Source: a cyanobacterium endosymbiont of Epithemia clementina EcSB
GTDB taxonomy: Bacteria > Cyanobacteriota > Cyanobacteriia > Cyanobacteriales > Microcystaceae
Length of the DNA stretch: 64,000 nucleotides
NCBI RefSeq assembly: GCF_029919255.1
Contig: NZ_CP123991.1
Location: 1,543,110 to 1,607,109 of the forward strand
Direction of reading: 5' to 3'
A model generated the notes under the pieces. The model made no database searches. It worked only from the letters and a program-made list of their open reading frames with translations, and was not told the DNA's origin. The translations under genes and the position numbers were made by a program. Shown one piece after another: positions 42,040 to 51,772 of the stretch (position 1 is the first letter of the stretch; each line of letters starts with the position of its first letter).

Positions 42040-42672
42040 TCAATGTTCAAAAATATCTCTATATTGTTCAAGATCTAAATCTACAAAAACAGGGATACAA
42101 TCAAAACAATTTTGAGCCAATTTCCACCTTCCCTCTCGTTTTAACATAGTTCTTAATTTTTGTTGAATGGATAGTAAATATAAGACATCATTTGCCGCAT
42201 AATTTAGTTGTGCCTCGGATAAATTAGAGATGTTTCCCCAATCTGAACTTTGGGAACTTTTATTCAATTCAATGCCTTCTAATTCCTGCACTAAACTTTT
42301 TAATCCATGAGAATTGGTATAAGTACGAGCTAATTTACTAGCGATTTTAGTACAGAAAATAGGTTGAGTCTGAATCTTAAAGTTGTACAGTAATTGCGCG
42401 ACATCGAACCGTGCGTAATGAAAAACCTTAAGTACTTTTTTAGATTCCATTAACTGTTTTAAATTAGGGGCTTCTGTTTGTCCTAGTCCAATACGAATAG
42501 CTGTAACAAATCCATTAGGATCACATAATTGTATTAAACAGAGACGATCACGTTGGGGAATTAAGCCCATAGTTTCTGTATCTACCGCAATGGCTGGAGT
42601 AGCTAAATAACGGCGTAAAGTATCATCAGATAAATCGCAATCTTCAACTTGAAAATTTGTTAAAGTTAACAT
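42040..42672 (-). CDS. RNase D-like 3'-5' exonuclease
   Basis: A 210-residue DEDDy-type exonuclease domain. Motif I is D31 and E33 in AVDTETMGL, motif II lies in VFHYARFDVAQL, and motif III in YAANDVLYLLSIQQKL. It lacks the C-terminal HRDC domain of full RNase D, as in the short cyanobacterial forms. It probably trims the 3' ends of structured RNAs such as tRNA precursors. No neighbour on the strand within about 200 bases. Confidence 0.9.
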   Translation of the reverse strand: MLTLTNFQVEDCDLSDDTLRRYLATPAIAVDTETMGLIPQRDRLCLIQLCDPNGFVTAIRIGLGQTEAPNLKQLMESKKVLKVFHYARFDVAQLLYNFKIQTQPIFCTKIASKLARTYTNSHGLKSLVQELEGIELNKSSQSSDWGNISNLSEAQLNYAANDVLYLLSIQQKLRTMLKREGRWKLAQNCFDCIPVFVDLDLEQYRDIFEH

Positions 42673-43816
42673 AAAAAAATTACTAATGGTTTAATAGATC
42701 TTTAAAAGAAGCGGTCAAATTAATCTAGAGAAGAACCAAAGTCCAGTAATGGTCAGTGAGAGTGAATTAAAAATTGAGTTACTGAATCCAGCCTACAATA
42801 TTTTAGTATTGTAAGACAAAAGGTTTTGTAAAAAAATTCGGTTACATCAAACTGGATTATCTAGAATTAACTAGTAAAATGCCAAGTCAGGAAACTTTAG
42901 AGTTAAAAACTGACAAATTCTTTGAAGACTCTTCTTTTAACCAACTTCACCTTATTGTTAACACCTCCTGACGACACTGTTTAATTTTATATTTTATCTT
43001 GCCCAAACAATCAAACCGTAAAGAAAGTCAGTAAAAGTCTATTTCTTCAATTTTAAAAAATTGTTTCATTATTCATTGTTACCAATGTAACTGAAAGTAA
43101 TTGTATGTAGTCAACAAAGTTTAGTTGGAAGATTTGAGGCTGTTTTTACTCACTTTTTCAGTACTTTATAAGCTTTTATGAAGTGAGATTTAATTGGATT
43201 TAAAGAATTTAGAATGATTATGTAATATTCAAAAATGATTCTATTTTGAAGTTAATTTTTAATTAACTTCAAAATAGAATGACTTATTTTAAGTATTCTT
43301 GATCTTGATTTTAAAAAAATGCCTATTTTTAATAGTTTTTGTTGCCAGAATATACAGTGATTGTTTTCTATATTTTATACAGCTAGTGTTAGAGTTAACT
43401 TGTCAATACATAACTACAAGAATGGTATGGCGACTTATATTTTTTAGTTTTTATTGATTAATTTAGAAATTTAGTTTGAGGAACTTAAGATTATACAAAA
43501 GGCGATTTTAATTAATCTTCTCATGGATAATTGATTCGCTCGTCTGGAGAAAACTAGGATCGGTTAAGCTGAAAAGAGTAAGTCTTTCAAGGAAAAAGTT
43601 TATTAATTTTTTTAAGTTAGAGTAATTCTTTAGAAATTGAATCACTGGCTAAACTTTCTGCCATTTCAATGATAATCACACCAGAAGGTTAAACAGACGA
43701 TAGACTATAGATATTAGTCAATCTTAAAATAGATTGTTAATTGTTTTTTGATAAAAATGGTTATCTGTCGGAGAAATCGCTAATAATAGTAGGTAGACAG
43801 TTTACCATTATTTTGA
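42673..43816. other. gene-poor region with one long hairpin
   Basis: About 1.1 kb. A plus-strand scrap at 42879-42971 reads MPSQETLELKTDKFFEDSSF without stops, but no family is recognised. A 20-bp hairpin is at 43238-43280. No RNA gene seen. Confidence 0.45.
43238..43280. repeat. 20-bp inverted repeat
   Basis: Perfect 20-bp arms (43238-43257 and 43261-43280) with a 3-base loop, containing TATTTTGAAGTTAATT. Confidence 0.88.
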
Positions 43817-44434
43817 ATGACAGTGATCGCACCGACCCCAATTACTTATCCTATTGTGGAAACCTTTCACTCTATCCAAGGAGAGGGAGCATGGATGGGA
43901 GTAAGTGCATTTTTTATTCGTTTAGCTGGATGTGATGTTCACTGTTCATGGTGCGATCAAAAAGAGTCCTGGCCAATTAAACCTTATCCTCAAAGGTCTG
44001 TAGAAGAGTTGGCAGAGTTAGCGAAACAAACTAATCCCGCCATCGTTGTTATTACAGGGGGAGAACCCTTGATTCATAATTTAGATCCCTTAACGGACGA
44101 ATTAAGGAGTTTAGGGTTGCGAGTTCATTTAGAAACATCAGGAACACATCCATTTAGTGGTAGTTTTGACTGGGTAACTTTTTCCCCAAAAATGTTTGGG
44201 CTACCCAATGAAAGTATTTATAATCAGGTTAATGAATTAAAAGTTGTTATTGCATCAGAATTAGATTTATACTGGGGATACCAAGAGGCTAAAAAAGTCC
44301 CTTTGGATGCGATTAAGTATTTACAGCAAGAATGGAACAACCCTGAAAGTAAACAACTAATTCTGGATTTTGTTTTACAAAACCCCGATTGGCGAATTAG
44401 TGTACAAATACACAAGTTTTTAAATTTTAGGTAA
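43817..44434 (+). CDS. queE: 7-carboxy-7-deazaguanine synthase
   Basis: Radical SAM enzyme of the queuosine/7-deazaguanine pathway; rearranges 6-carboxytetrahydropterin. The cluster motif is CxxxCxxC with C39, C43 and C46 (GCDVHCSWCDQKE). IVETFHSIQGEGAWMG at the start and VITGGEPLIHNLDPL follow the family. The 205-residue length is complete and it ends in the usual RISVQIHKFLNFR. It supplies precursor for queuosine in tRNAs. No que neighbours in the window. Confidence 0.95.
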   Translation: MTVIAPTPITYPIVETFHSIQGEGAWMGVSAFFIRLAGCDVHCSWCDQKESWPIKPYPQRSVEELAELAKQTNPAIVVITGGEPLIHNLDPLTDELRSLGLRVHLETSGTHPFSGSFDWVTFSPKMFGLPNESIYNQVNELKVVIASELDLYWGYQEAKKVPLDAIKYLQQEWNNPESKQLILDFVLQNPDWRISVQIHKFLNFR

Positions 44435-45216
44435 GTGTGAGTGGAACTGTTTTACCTCAATTCAAAAAGTTACTTGAATTTAAACTAATTTAGAATTATT
44501 GTAATAGGGTTTCTTTGAGTGTTACTAAACACGATTTTTAATATTATTAGTTAAATCTTGATAACTCTTTGAGGAGATATGGCAGCTAAATTTATAGCAC
44601 TACGTGTTATGTTTAGAACATTGATTAATGTTACAAGATTTTGTAAGTTCATACACTATCTGCCTTGCAATAAGGTAATATTTTTTATCTTTACTTTGCA
44701 CTACGTTCTTATGAGTAATTGCTAGAAATTTTGGATAAAAAATAATTAGCAAGTAGTAACCACTGTACTCATCTCTGATACTTCTCCCGACGATCAGTTT
44801 GAGCATAGAACTCTGGTCTATCTACTCGACAACGGGAGGTTGATATTTCAGTAATCTTCATTTAGATAGAAGATATTACCTTTTATCTACCTCTGCCCGG
44901 ATACCTCCACAATCAGCACTACTCAATATCTATTAGCTGTAAGCATATTGTCTTTAAATCACTAGAAACCCCTTTATACTCGTTTTCTAACTTTTTAGTG
45001 TTACTAACTGTCTAACGTAATCTAGAAGTGCCCGTCTCTATTAGCTAATTTAATGAGATCCGCGAAATCCGCCCTTTAATTTTTTGGACTGTTCTCAGAG
45101 GTGGAGCTAGACCTACTCTAGGTTTTCCAACTTTTTAGTCAAGCTCTGATCGTGTTTTGATCTCGACATCAATACATTGCAAATACTCCCCTATTTTTTG
45201 ACAGGTACCGCCCGTC
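44435..45216. other. spacer with possible decayed gene
   Basis: About 780 bases between queE and the prohibitin-like gene. Minus-strand reading of roughly 44940-45215 gives nearly continuous protein-like text with only a few stops: GEYLQCIDVEIKTRSELD, then KVGKPRVGLAPPLRTVQKIK and KKLENEYKGVSSDLKT. GC content is higher than in most spacers. It may be a recently lost gene downstream of the prohibitin-like gene; the family is not recognised. Confidence 0.4.
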
Positions 45217-45220
45217 TACA

Positions 45221-45238
45221 GCGCGGGTATTCCCGCGC
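45221..45238. repeat. GC-rich hairpin
   Basis: GCGCGGG pairs with CCCGCGC around TATT. It stands out sharply in AT-rich DNA. It is 38 bases beyond the prohibitin-like stop but has no T run, so it is not a classic terminator. Confidence 0.75.
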
Positions 45239-45276
45239 AGAAGCTAGACAATATGTTTCAAAACTTAAAGTAAAGG

Positions 45277-46164
45277 TTATTTGTTTTGTAGATCCCCTAG
45301 ATTAAATAGAAACGGTACACTTCCTTTATTTTCACTTCCCATCACTAACACATTAGGCATTTTTGCTCCCCCTTCTTTCCAAGCTTCGATTGCCTCTTTT
45401 TGGAGAACTAATTCACCACCTTGGGCTTTTAAAGTTTCTGCTAGTAAACGTTGGGCCTCTGCTTTCCCTTTAGCACGATTAATATCGGCTTGAGCTTCTT
45501 GTTCAGCCTCCTGGGCAATATAAACCGCTCGTTGAGCCCGTTGTTCAGCAATTTGTTTTTCTTCAACGGCGCGAGCAAATTCAGGAGAGAAGTTTAAATC
45601 AATAACGCTTGTATCAAGGACAATAATGCCATATTTAGCTAAGCGTTCATTGAGGGCATCATCAAAGTCTTGTTTCAGTTCACTTCGTTGAGTAATAGAC
45701 TGTTCTACAGTGCGTTTAGCTGCTGCAATCTTAAAAGATTCTTGGGTTTGGGGAGCAATAATTTTTGCAACGATATTTTGTAATGTTCCTTGCGTCCGGC
45801 GAATTTGAGCTACTTGTAAAGGATCAAGACGAAAGTTGATTGCAAAACTAGCGGTAAGATCTTGTAGATCTTTAGTAGCACTTTGGGCAGGAACTTCAAA
45901 TTTTTGTACCGTTACATCATAAACGTCCACAGTTGAAATTAACGGCGGTTTAAAGTGTAATCCTTCTAACAATGCCCCATCTTGGGCTTTTCCTAAAACA
46001 CTAAGCACCCCTGCCTGACCAGGGTTAATTACAATAAATGAATTAAAGCTAATAACAACCAATAAAGCGGCAATGATGCCACCAATTAAAGGTTGTAAAC
46101 TGGGGAGGGATTGACGAGTCACAAGTTCTTCTCCTTGATCTGAATTTAATGTTAAGCTTAACAA
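45277..46164 (-). CDS. prohibitin-like SPFH protein
   Basis: A 295-residue membrane-anchored SPFH (band 7) protein. A single helix lies at about residues 27-48, followed by VINPGQAGVLSVLGKAQDGALLEGLHFKPP, the prohibitin signature, and a long C-terminal coiled coil rich in Glu, Ala and Gln (EEKQIAEQRAQRAVYIAQEAE). Such proteins form ring-like membrane assemblies linked to protease control. The Synechocystis homologue is annotated as a prohibitin. It is on the same strand as hemB, 77 bases downstream, possibly one transcript. Confidence 0.93.
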   Translation of the reverse strand: MLSLTLNSDQGEELVTRQSLPSLQPLIGGIIAALLVVISFNSFIVINPGQAGVLSVLGKAQDGALLEGLHFKPPLISTVDVYDVTVQKFEVPAQSATKDLQDLTASFAINFRLDPLQVAQIRRTQGTLQNIVAKIIAPQTQESFKIAAAKRTVEQSITQRSELKQDFDDALNERLAKYGIIVLDTSVIDLNFSPEFARAVEEKQIAEQRAQRAVYIAQEAEQEAQADINRAKGKAEAQRLLAETLKAQGGELVLQKEAIEAWKEGGAKMPNVLVMGSENKGSVPFLFNLGDLQNK

Positions 46165-46241
46165 CGTATTTTAAGAGTTCGGAGTTTCGATTCATGAAGT
46201 TTAGAGTTAAAAACTCCTTCTTGTCACCTTGCTCTTCACCC

Positions 46242-47228
46242 TCAAACTTCTTTTAGCCACTGTACCGCATCTTTGGCATGGTAAGTCATGATCAAGTCGG
46301 CCCCTGCCCGTTTGAAACTAGTTAGAGTTTCTAGGATCACTTTTTTCTCGTCGATCCAACCATTAAGGCCTGCTGCTTTGACCATAGAATATTCTCCAGA
46401 AACGTTGTAAGCTACTACAGGAAGGTCGGTTATCTCTTTAACACGCCATATTACATCCATGTAGGATAAAGCAGGTTTAACCATCAACATGTCTGCTCCT
46501 TCTTCAATGTCTAATTTCACTTCTTTGAGGGCTTCTCGAGCATTTCCTGGGTCCATTTGATAAGTACAACGATCTCCAAATTTAGGAGAAGATTCGGCTG
46601 CATCACGGAAAGGACCATAGTAAGCAGAAGCATATTTAGCAGCATAGGAAAGAACAAGAGTATCATTGAATCCTGCTTCATCTAACCCCTGTCGAATCGC
46701 TTGGACAAATCCGTCCATCATCCCTGATGGGGCAATAATGTCAGCCCCTGCTTTAGCTTGGGAAACTGCCGTTTTTTTCAGTAACTCTAGAGTGGGATCG
46801 TTAAGGACTCGTCCAGTTAAATCCCCCACTTCTAGATAGCCACAGTGACCGTGATTGGTATACTCACACAAACAGGTGTCGACAATAACCACTAAATCGG
46901 GAACTGCTTCTTTAACAGCAGTAGCCGCCTGTTGAATGATTCCATGATCATGCCAAGCCCCTGTCGCTGCGATATCTTTAGTTCTAGGAATACCAAAAAG
47001 GATAATAGACGGAATTCCTAAATCGTAAATCTCTTTGGCTTCATCAACAATTTTATCTACCGAGAGTTGATAAACTCCTGGCATAGATTTAACTTCTGTG
47101 GCGATCTTTCTCCCAGGAACAGCAAATAAAGGGTAAATTAAATCATTGGTTGTCAAAACTGTTTCTCGCACCATACGGCGCAGCTGAATGGTTTGACGTA
47201 GACGACGAGGGCGATTAATCGGAAACAT
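46242..47228 (-). CDS. hemB: delta-aminolevulinic acid dehydratase (porphobilinogen synthase)
   Basis: Joins two 5-aminolevulinate molecules to porphobilinogen, an early step to heme and other tetrapyrroles. At 328 residues it is complete, with [19 protein letters not shown], the metal-site [24 protein letters not shown] and the Schiff-base lysine segment [12 protein letters not shown]. The intact gene shows continued heme need (cytochromes, cytochrome oxidase) even if chlorophyll is not made. It precedes the prohibitin-like gene by 77 bases. Confidence 0.97.
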   Translation of the reverse strand: MFPINRPRRLRQTIQLRRMVRETVLTTNDLIYPLFAVPGRKIATEVKSMPGVYQLSVDKIVDEAKEIYDLGIPSIILFGIPRTKDIAATGAWHDHGIIQQAATAVKEAVPDLVVIVDTCLCEYTNHGHCGYLEVGDLTGRVLNDPTLELLKKTAVSQAKAGADIIAPSGMMDGFVQAIRQGLDEAGFNDTLVLSYAAKYASAYYGPFRDAAESSPKFGDRCTYQMDPGNAREALKEVKLDIEEGADMLMVKPALSYMDVIWRVKEITDLPVVAYNVSGEYSMVKAAGLNGWIDEKKVILETLTSFKRAGADLIMTYHAKDAVQWLKEV

Positions 47229-47541
47229 AAGTCAAAAATTGAAGATAAAATCAAGTTAATTTTGCTATTTCGATAACTTAAAAGTCGTCGAAGATTACCT
47301 ATTTATGGTGTCTTTGAGTCAAAAGTAAAGTCTCACCAAGACTATTTCTATATTTACATTCATTTTAATAAGAGTTTTCAAGGAACTAAGAAATAATAAA
47401 CTAGTGTAGGTGTTGTATAGCTGATCAGAATTAGTTAGAGGGCAGGGGTTCTCATCTAGTTGAGCTAAAAAGTCTGTTTATAGAAGACTGTATTTCAAGT
47501 TTTTTAACTAAAGTTAAGTCTTATTAAGACAGGTAAACTAC
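47229..47541. other. divergent promoter region
   Basis: About 310 bases between the divergent hemB and the rsuA-family gene. Promoters for both must lie here, but no clear -10/-35 pair or operator was recognised. Confidence 0.45.
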
Positions 47542-48327
47542 ATGAAAGAAAGGGTTCAAAAAATTTTATCCCAGTGGGGAATTGCCTCTCGTCGAAAAGC
47601 TGAAAAATTGATTTTAGCCGGACGGGTAAAGCTTAATGGACATCAAGTGCAGTTAGGTGAAAAGGCTGATCCTAAATATGATCGGTTAGAAGTAGATAGC
47701 CAAATTATTCAACCAGCCCAACGGCCTAATTTTCTGTATATTTTACTCAATAAACCTCAAAGAGTCGTTTCTACGTGTGACGACCCTCAACATCGTCCTA
47801 CAGTCCTTGATTTACTACCAAAAAAACTCTGTCAGGGTACAGGGGTACATCCAGTTGGACGACTAGATTTCAACTCAACTGGAGCTTTACTTTTGACTAA
47901 TGATGGAGAATTAACCCTCAACTTAACCCATCCTCGGTATCATTTACCGAAAACTTATGAGGTTGTTATTTCTGGAAATATTCCAGAAACACGCTTACAA
48001 CAATGGCGTGAAGGTGTTATGCTTATGGGCAAAAAGACTTTACCAGCCCAGGTTAAGGTAATTCATTGTTGCCCTCATCAGCAAACCCACTTGCAAGTGG
48101 TTATTACTGAAGGAAGAAACCGTCAAATCCGCCGTATCGTACAACAGATGGGGTGTAATATACTCCGACTCCACCGCAGTGCGATCGGTTCTATTACCAT
48201 AGATTCAGAGTCATTCCATGAATCTAGCTTACCCAGCGGGCACTATCGTTTGCTAACAACTTCAGAAATTGATTTTCTGAGATCTCGCCCCTATTTGATT
48301 ACGGAAACATTTCAAAAGCTCAGTTGA
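47542..48327 (+). CDS. RsuA/RluB-family pseudouridine synthase
   Basis: A 261-residue rRNA pseudouridine synthase. It begins with an S4 RNA-binding domain (ERVQKILSQWGIASRRKAEKL, residues 3-23) and carries the catalytic-Asp motif GRLDFNSTGALLLTNDGEL near residue 105, then TEGRNRQIRRIVQQMG. It modifies either 16S or 23S rRNA; the subgroup (RsuA, RluB or RluE) cannot be fixed here. The stop lies just before the next gene's start, so translation of the two is probably coupled. Confidence 0.93.
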   Translation: MKERVQKILSQWGIASRRKAEKLILAGRVKLNGHQVQLGEKADPKYDRLEVDSQIIQPAQRPNFLYILLNKPQRVVSTCDDPQHRPTVLDLLPKKLCQGTGVHPVGRLDFNSTGALLLTNDGELTLNLTHPRYHLPKTYEVVISGNIPETRLQQWREGVMLMGKKTLPAQVKVIHCCPHQQTHLQVVITEGRNRQIRRIVQQMGCNILRLHRSAIGSITIDSESFHESSLPSGHYRLLTTSEIDFLRSRPYLITETFQKLS

Positions 48328-48332
48328 GCATT

Positions 48333-49136
48333 ATGTCTAGAAAAAAGCCCTCTGTTAATCCATTTTCAGATTCACCATCCAAGATAGAGCGATCTGAAAT
48401 CTCTCCCAGAAAAGGGAGTATAACTTTTTGGCGACGGTTAGTGGCTAAAATTTATCTGAATATATTGGTGACGGAAAATCAGACGGGGGAACTTACAGAA
48501 ATGGAGTATAAAGTAGATTCACCGGTAGTTTCCTCTTTGAGGGGAATTAAGCGACTTCTATCTAGGCTTCGATGGGATAAAAAAACCTCATCCTATGATT
48601 TCGAACAAGTACAACATGATATTCTCGCCGATATAGGAGCCCAACTCAATCAAGCTCGTCGGGAGCAGAATATCTCTCTTGAGGCAGTTGCCGCTGACAC
48701 CTTTATTTCTCTGGGGTTGTTAAAGTCACTAGAAAATGGCATTTTAAAGGACTTACCAGAACCTATTTATGTCAGAGGACTAATTAGGAAAGTTGCTGAT
48801 TATTTAGGTTTAAATGGTAGGGGTTTAGCCAATTCTTTTCCCCCAAAAATGGCAGAAAATTCTTCTAGATTTTCCCGTGTTCAGATTTCCTTTCCCACTT
48901 TTGAGTTACGTCCTCTTCATCTCTATTTTATTTATATTGCCATTGTCATTTTGTCTGTTGAAGGGATTTCTAATCATCTTAAACGTACAGCTTTAGAATT
49001 AGAGATGGGGAAAGTTTATCAATCATCCCCTAGGTCCTCTTTGTCAGTTACAGTATCTAGTGATCAAAGTTCTTCTGTTAACCAGCAACAAAAAGTTTTA
49101 CAAAAAAAAGTCTGTTGTGATGGACACTACCATTAA
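48333..49136 (+). CDS. RodZ-like helix-turn-helix membrane protein
   Basis: About 267 residues. A Cro-type helix-turn-helix domain (DIGAQLNQARREQNISLEAVAADTFIS and onward, roughly residues 109-165) is followed by one membrane helix (LYFIYIAIVILSV) and a short Ser-rich tail. This order is that of RodZ, which links MreB to the envelope, but the periplasmic domain is much shorter than usual and ends in a polar tail, suggesting loss of its C-terminal part. I start at ATG 48333; a TTG nine bases upstream overlaps the end of the rsuA-family gene. The reduced tail may reflect altered cell shape. Confidence 0.75.
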   Translation: MSRKKPSVNPFSDSPSKIERSEISPRKGSITFWRRLVAKIYLNILVTENQTGELTEMEYKVDSPVVSSLRGIKRLLSRLRWDKKTSSYDFEQVQHDILADIGAQLNQARREQNISLEAVAADTFISLGLLKSLENGILKDLPEPIYVRGLIRKVADYLGLNGRGLANSFPPKMAENSSRFSRVQISFPTFELRPLHLYFIYIAIVILSVEGISNHLKRTALELEMGKVYQSSPRSSLSVTVSSDQSSSVNQQQKVLQKKVCCDGHYH

Positions 49137-49730
49137 AGATGACTGTTGATTAACAGCTATCATTGATGGTTAAATGTCATTTAAAAGCACTCTTAAGAAA
49201 GAAATAAATCTAACTTAAACAGCAAAGTTTCCTATCTTCTCTTTTATTTTATATATCTTCCTAAAAAGAAGTACAAAAAGTAACTTCTCTATTTTTTATA
49301 ATTTTTTTTAGTTAGTCTTAGACAAGACTGACTGCTTCTATTCTGATGAATATATCTTAACCCAAGCTGGGAAAATATTCTGCTATGATCTCTTTATTTC
49401 TTTTTTAAAATCAGGCTATAAGTTTTTAATTTTCCATACATACTAGCAGCATTTGTCAATTGAGTAGTTCTTAATAACAGCAATTACTCAACCAATCAAT
49501 TCTGTCTTAATCGGCCACTAAATTAATCGCTTGATTAATACCTTTAGGATTTTTATATTTTTGAGTTTGTAAATATTATTTGATTTTTAATCAAAAGTTT
49601 ATACTAAAGTTAAAATTATAAAAATAAAGAATAAAGACATAAAAATATGAGTTTTTCTTATATAGATTCCATCAGTTTTCTGACTTTTACAACTTTATAA
49701 GTTAGTTGATTCTTCATGACTATATAAGCT

Positions 49731-49777
49731 TATGACAGAAGTATTAATACTACGATAGTATCAATACTTCTGTCATA
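49731..49777. repeat. 22-bp inverted repeat
   Basis: Arms 49731-49752 and 49756-49777 pair over 22 bp with a single mismatch around a 3-base loop; they contain TATGACAGAAGTATT. Confidence 0.85.
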
Positions 49778-50141
49778 GAAATGAGATGAATTTTTATATT
49801 TATCCATCGTTCAAAAGTAAAAGAAAATAAAAAAATTGATGTAATGATCGCTGTGATTAACATCAGATTTTTTCCTAGAGCTCTAAAGTGTGAACTTTAT
49901 CTGTATAAACTTTCAAGATATGAAGTATTTTTTCTGAAGTTAAATTAAGTTTATGGATTCAACTACAGACAGTAGTAAATAACACTGCAATGTCTTTTTT
50001 TCTGTGTAAGTAAGTCCTCGTTTTTTATAAACAATTGCTATATTTAGCATAAAACAAGAGAAATAATACTCTAATTTTTTTAAAACAAAAGAAAAAAATT
50101 AAACTAAATTATTGGCTATTAACATAAAAATAGACGTTTAC

Positions 50142-50180
50142 TAGTATCAAATATTTCATTACATGAAATATTTGATACTA
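50142..50180. repeat. 18-bp inverted repeat
   Basis: Perfect 18-bp arms (50142-50159 and 50163-50180) with a 3-base loop: TAGTATCAAATATTTCAT and its complement. Confidence 0.85.
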
Positions 50181-50565
50181 TAACGAAATTTAAAATATAT
50201 TAAAGTTTTTTAAAAATAAAATAAGAAGGTTAATTTACCAAAAGCTAAACATAAAAATCTAAATATAATTCAATTTTATTAAAAGTTATTTTCAATAATA
50301 CATAAGCTACTATTTTTAATATTCCCAAGTTTATTAAAAGTTAATTATATTAGTCTATTTTCTAATTTATTCAATGTCAATCAATAGTTGATCTATTTGA
50401 TTGATAGTTTTAAATAAAGTACTATGTTATGTATGTCTACTTATAAAGAGTTAACAAATACTACTAAAACAAATCAAGTTAAATAAATCAAATATATGAC
50501 AAAATTAATTAAGTTAGATATTCATAAAATTCTTAAATAGGTATTGATAAGTTTTCTTATATAAA

Positions 50566-50985
50566 TTAAGCAATGCGATCAAGAAGTCGACGACGTTTTT
50601 GTTCAAATTCATACTCTGAAACTAAACCTTCTTCCCGTAATTGATCCAATTCCCGTAATCCTTCGGCGATAGCCTCAACTTGTATCGGTTTAGTGATGCT
50701 AGGATTAAGCTCAACGAATTGGGGATTATTTAAGGATAACCCGTTAAACTGAGCTGTAAACAGTTCTTGCCCTTGCACAAGGTACCATACAACGTCAATA
50801 GTACAAGCAATGCGGGGAATAGGACTATCCCACAATAGAAAATAGATGACTCCCCAGACAGGTTGTCCTAAGTAGAATTTATGAAGTCCTGCAATCGGCC
50901 ACGGAACAATGGTAGCGAGTAAGGCTAAGATAATCCCAACTTTACGACTTTTTGGTTTATTTAATAGTTTTTCCAAAATTTCCAT
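50566..50985 (-). CDS. TM2-domain protein with SHOCT-like tail
   Basis: A 139-residue membrane protein. Two hydrophobic helices form a TM2 domain with the signature GLHKFYLGQPVWGVIYFLLW (residues 33-52). The C-terminal 30 residues, LRELDQLREEGLVSEYEFEQ and following, match the short C-terminal SHOCT-type motif found in many proteins with membrane helices. Function of these proteins is unknown. It stands alone, divergent from the DUF1825 gene. Confidence 0.85.
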   Translation of the reverse strand: MEILEKLLNKPKSRKVGIILALLATIVPWPIAGLHKFYLGQPVWGVIYFLLWDSPIPRIACTIDVVWYLVQGQELFTAQFNGLSLNNPQFVELNPSITKPIQVEAIAEGLRELDQLREEGLVSEYEFEQKRRRLLDRIA

Positions 50986-51334
50986 GGAATATTTGATGAA
51001 ATAGTAATAATTGATCTAATTTATTTAATCTACTGTTCTTGACTGTCGTTGATAGGGAAACAGTTCCCTCTTAAACTCAGAAGCATCTTAACAAAATTAA
51101 TTACCAAGTTTACAATGTCTAGTAGTAAAGCTACAATCTTTATTAGACAATTGTTAAGGAAATACATATCCTACAGTTGTTAGTATCTCAGTTAACTACT
51201 AAAAAGTTAACTACTAAAGATAATACGGAAAACCGTAGTTTTCAGGAAGTTTAGAGTCATTTACAATGGAATGTGGTGTTCTGTTGTTATACGGGACTGC
51301 TGGTTAACACCGTTTAAAATTACGTAAAATAACA
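50986..51334. other. divergent promoter region
   Basis: About 350 bases between two divergently transcribed genes. A direct repeat of GTTAACTACTAAA is present around 51192-51219. No clear promoter boxes were seen. Confidence 0.4.
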
Positions 51335-51649
51335 ATGGGATTTTTTGATTCTGAAGTTGTTCAACAAGAAGCCAAGCAATTATTTGAAGACTATCAATCT
51401 TTAATGAAATTGGGAGGGGAATACGGAAAGTTTGATCGTGAGGGCAAGAAAATTTTTATAGATAAAATGGAAGCCCTTATGGATCGGTATAAAATTTTCA
51501 TGAAACGCTTTGAACTATCGGAAGATTTTATGGCAAAAATAACTGTTGAACAACTTAAAACTCAACTAGGACAATTTGGTATCACCCCTCAGCAAATGTT
51601 TTATCAAATGAATTTGACTTTAGAGAGAATGAAATCTGAAATTGAATAA
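51335..51649 (+). CDS. DUF1825 family protein
   Basis: A 104-residue helical protein of a family nearly confined to cyanobacteria and with no known function. It begins MGFFDSEVVQQEAKQLFEDY and contains LMDRYKIFMKRFELSEDF and the C-terminal QLGQFGITPQQMFYQMN, which follow the family consensus through the full length. It is soluble, with no signal peptide. lhgO follows on the same strand after about 120 bases. Its retention in a reduced genome suggests a role unrelated to photosynthesis. Confidence 0.9.
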   Translation: MGFFDSEVVQQEAKQLFEDYQSLMKLGGEYGKFDREGKKIFIDKMEALMDRYKIFMKRFELSEDFMAKITVEQLKTQLGQFGITPQQMFYQMNLTLERMKSEIE

Positions 51650-51772
51650 TCAACAGTGAATTAAGTTAATTCTAAGAACTGATAAATTGATACTTTTATC
51701 TAGTCTTTTCCTATAATTCTCATACAAGGGAATAAATGATAAGATTAAGACTGTTTTTAATATCAAAAAATC

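Larger units (their letters stand above)
49137..50565. other. long AT-rich gene-poor region
   Basis: About 1.4 kb with dense stops, no gene, RNA or gene remnant recognised. Two long hairpins are listed separately. Confidence 0.55.

Noticed and set aside
44600-44806. Minus-strand open frame of 68 codons
   Set aside because: No motif, no ribosome binding site and no neighbours; likely chance in AT-rich sequence.
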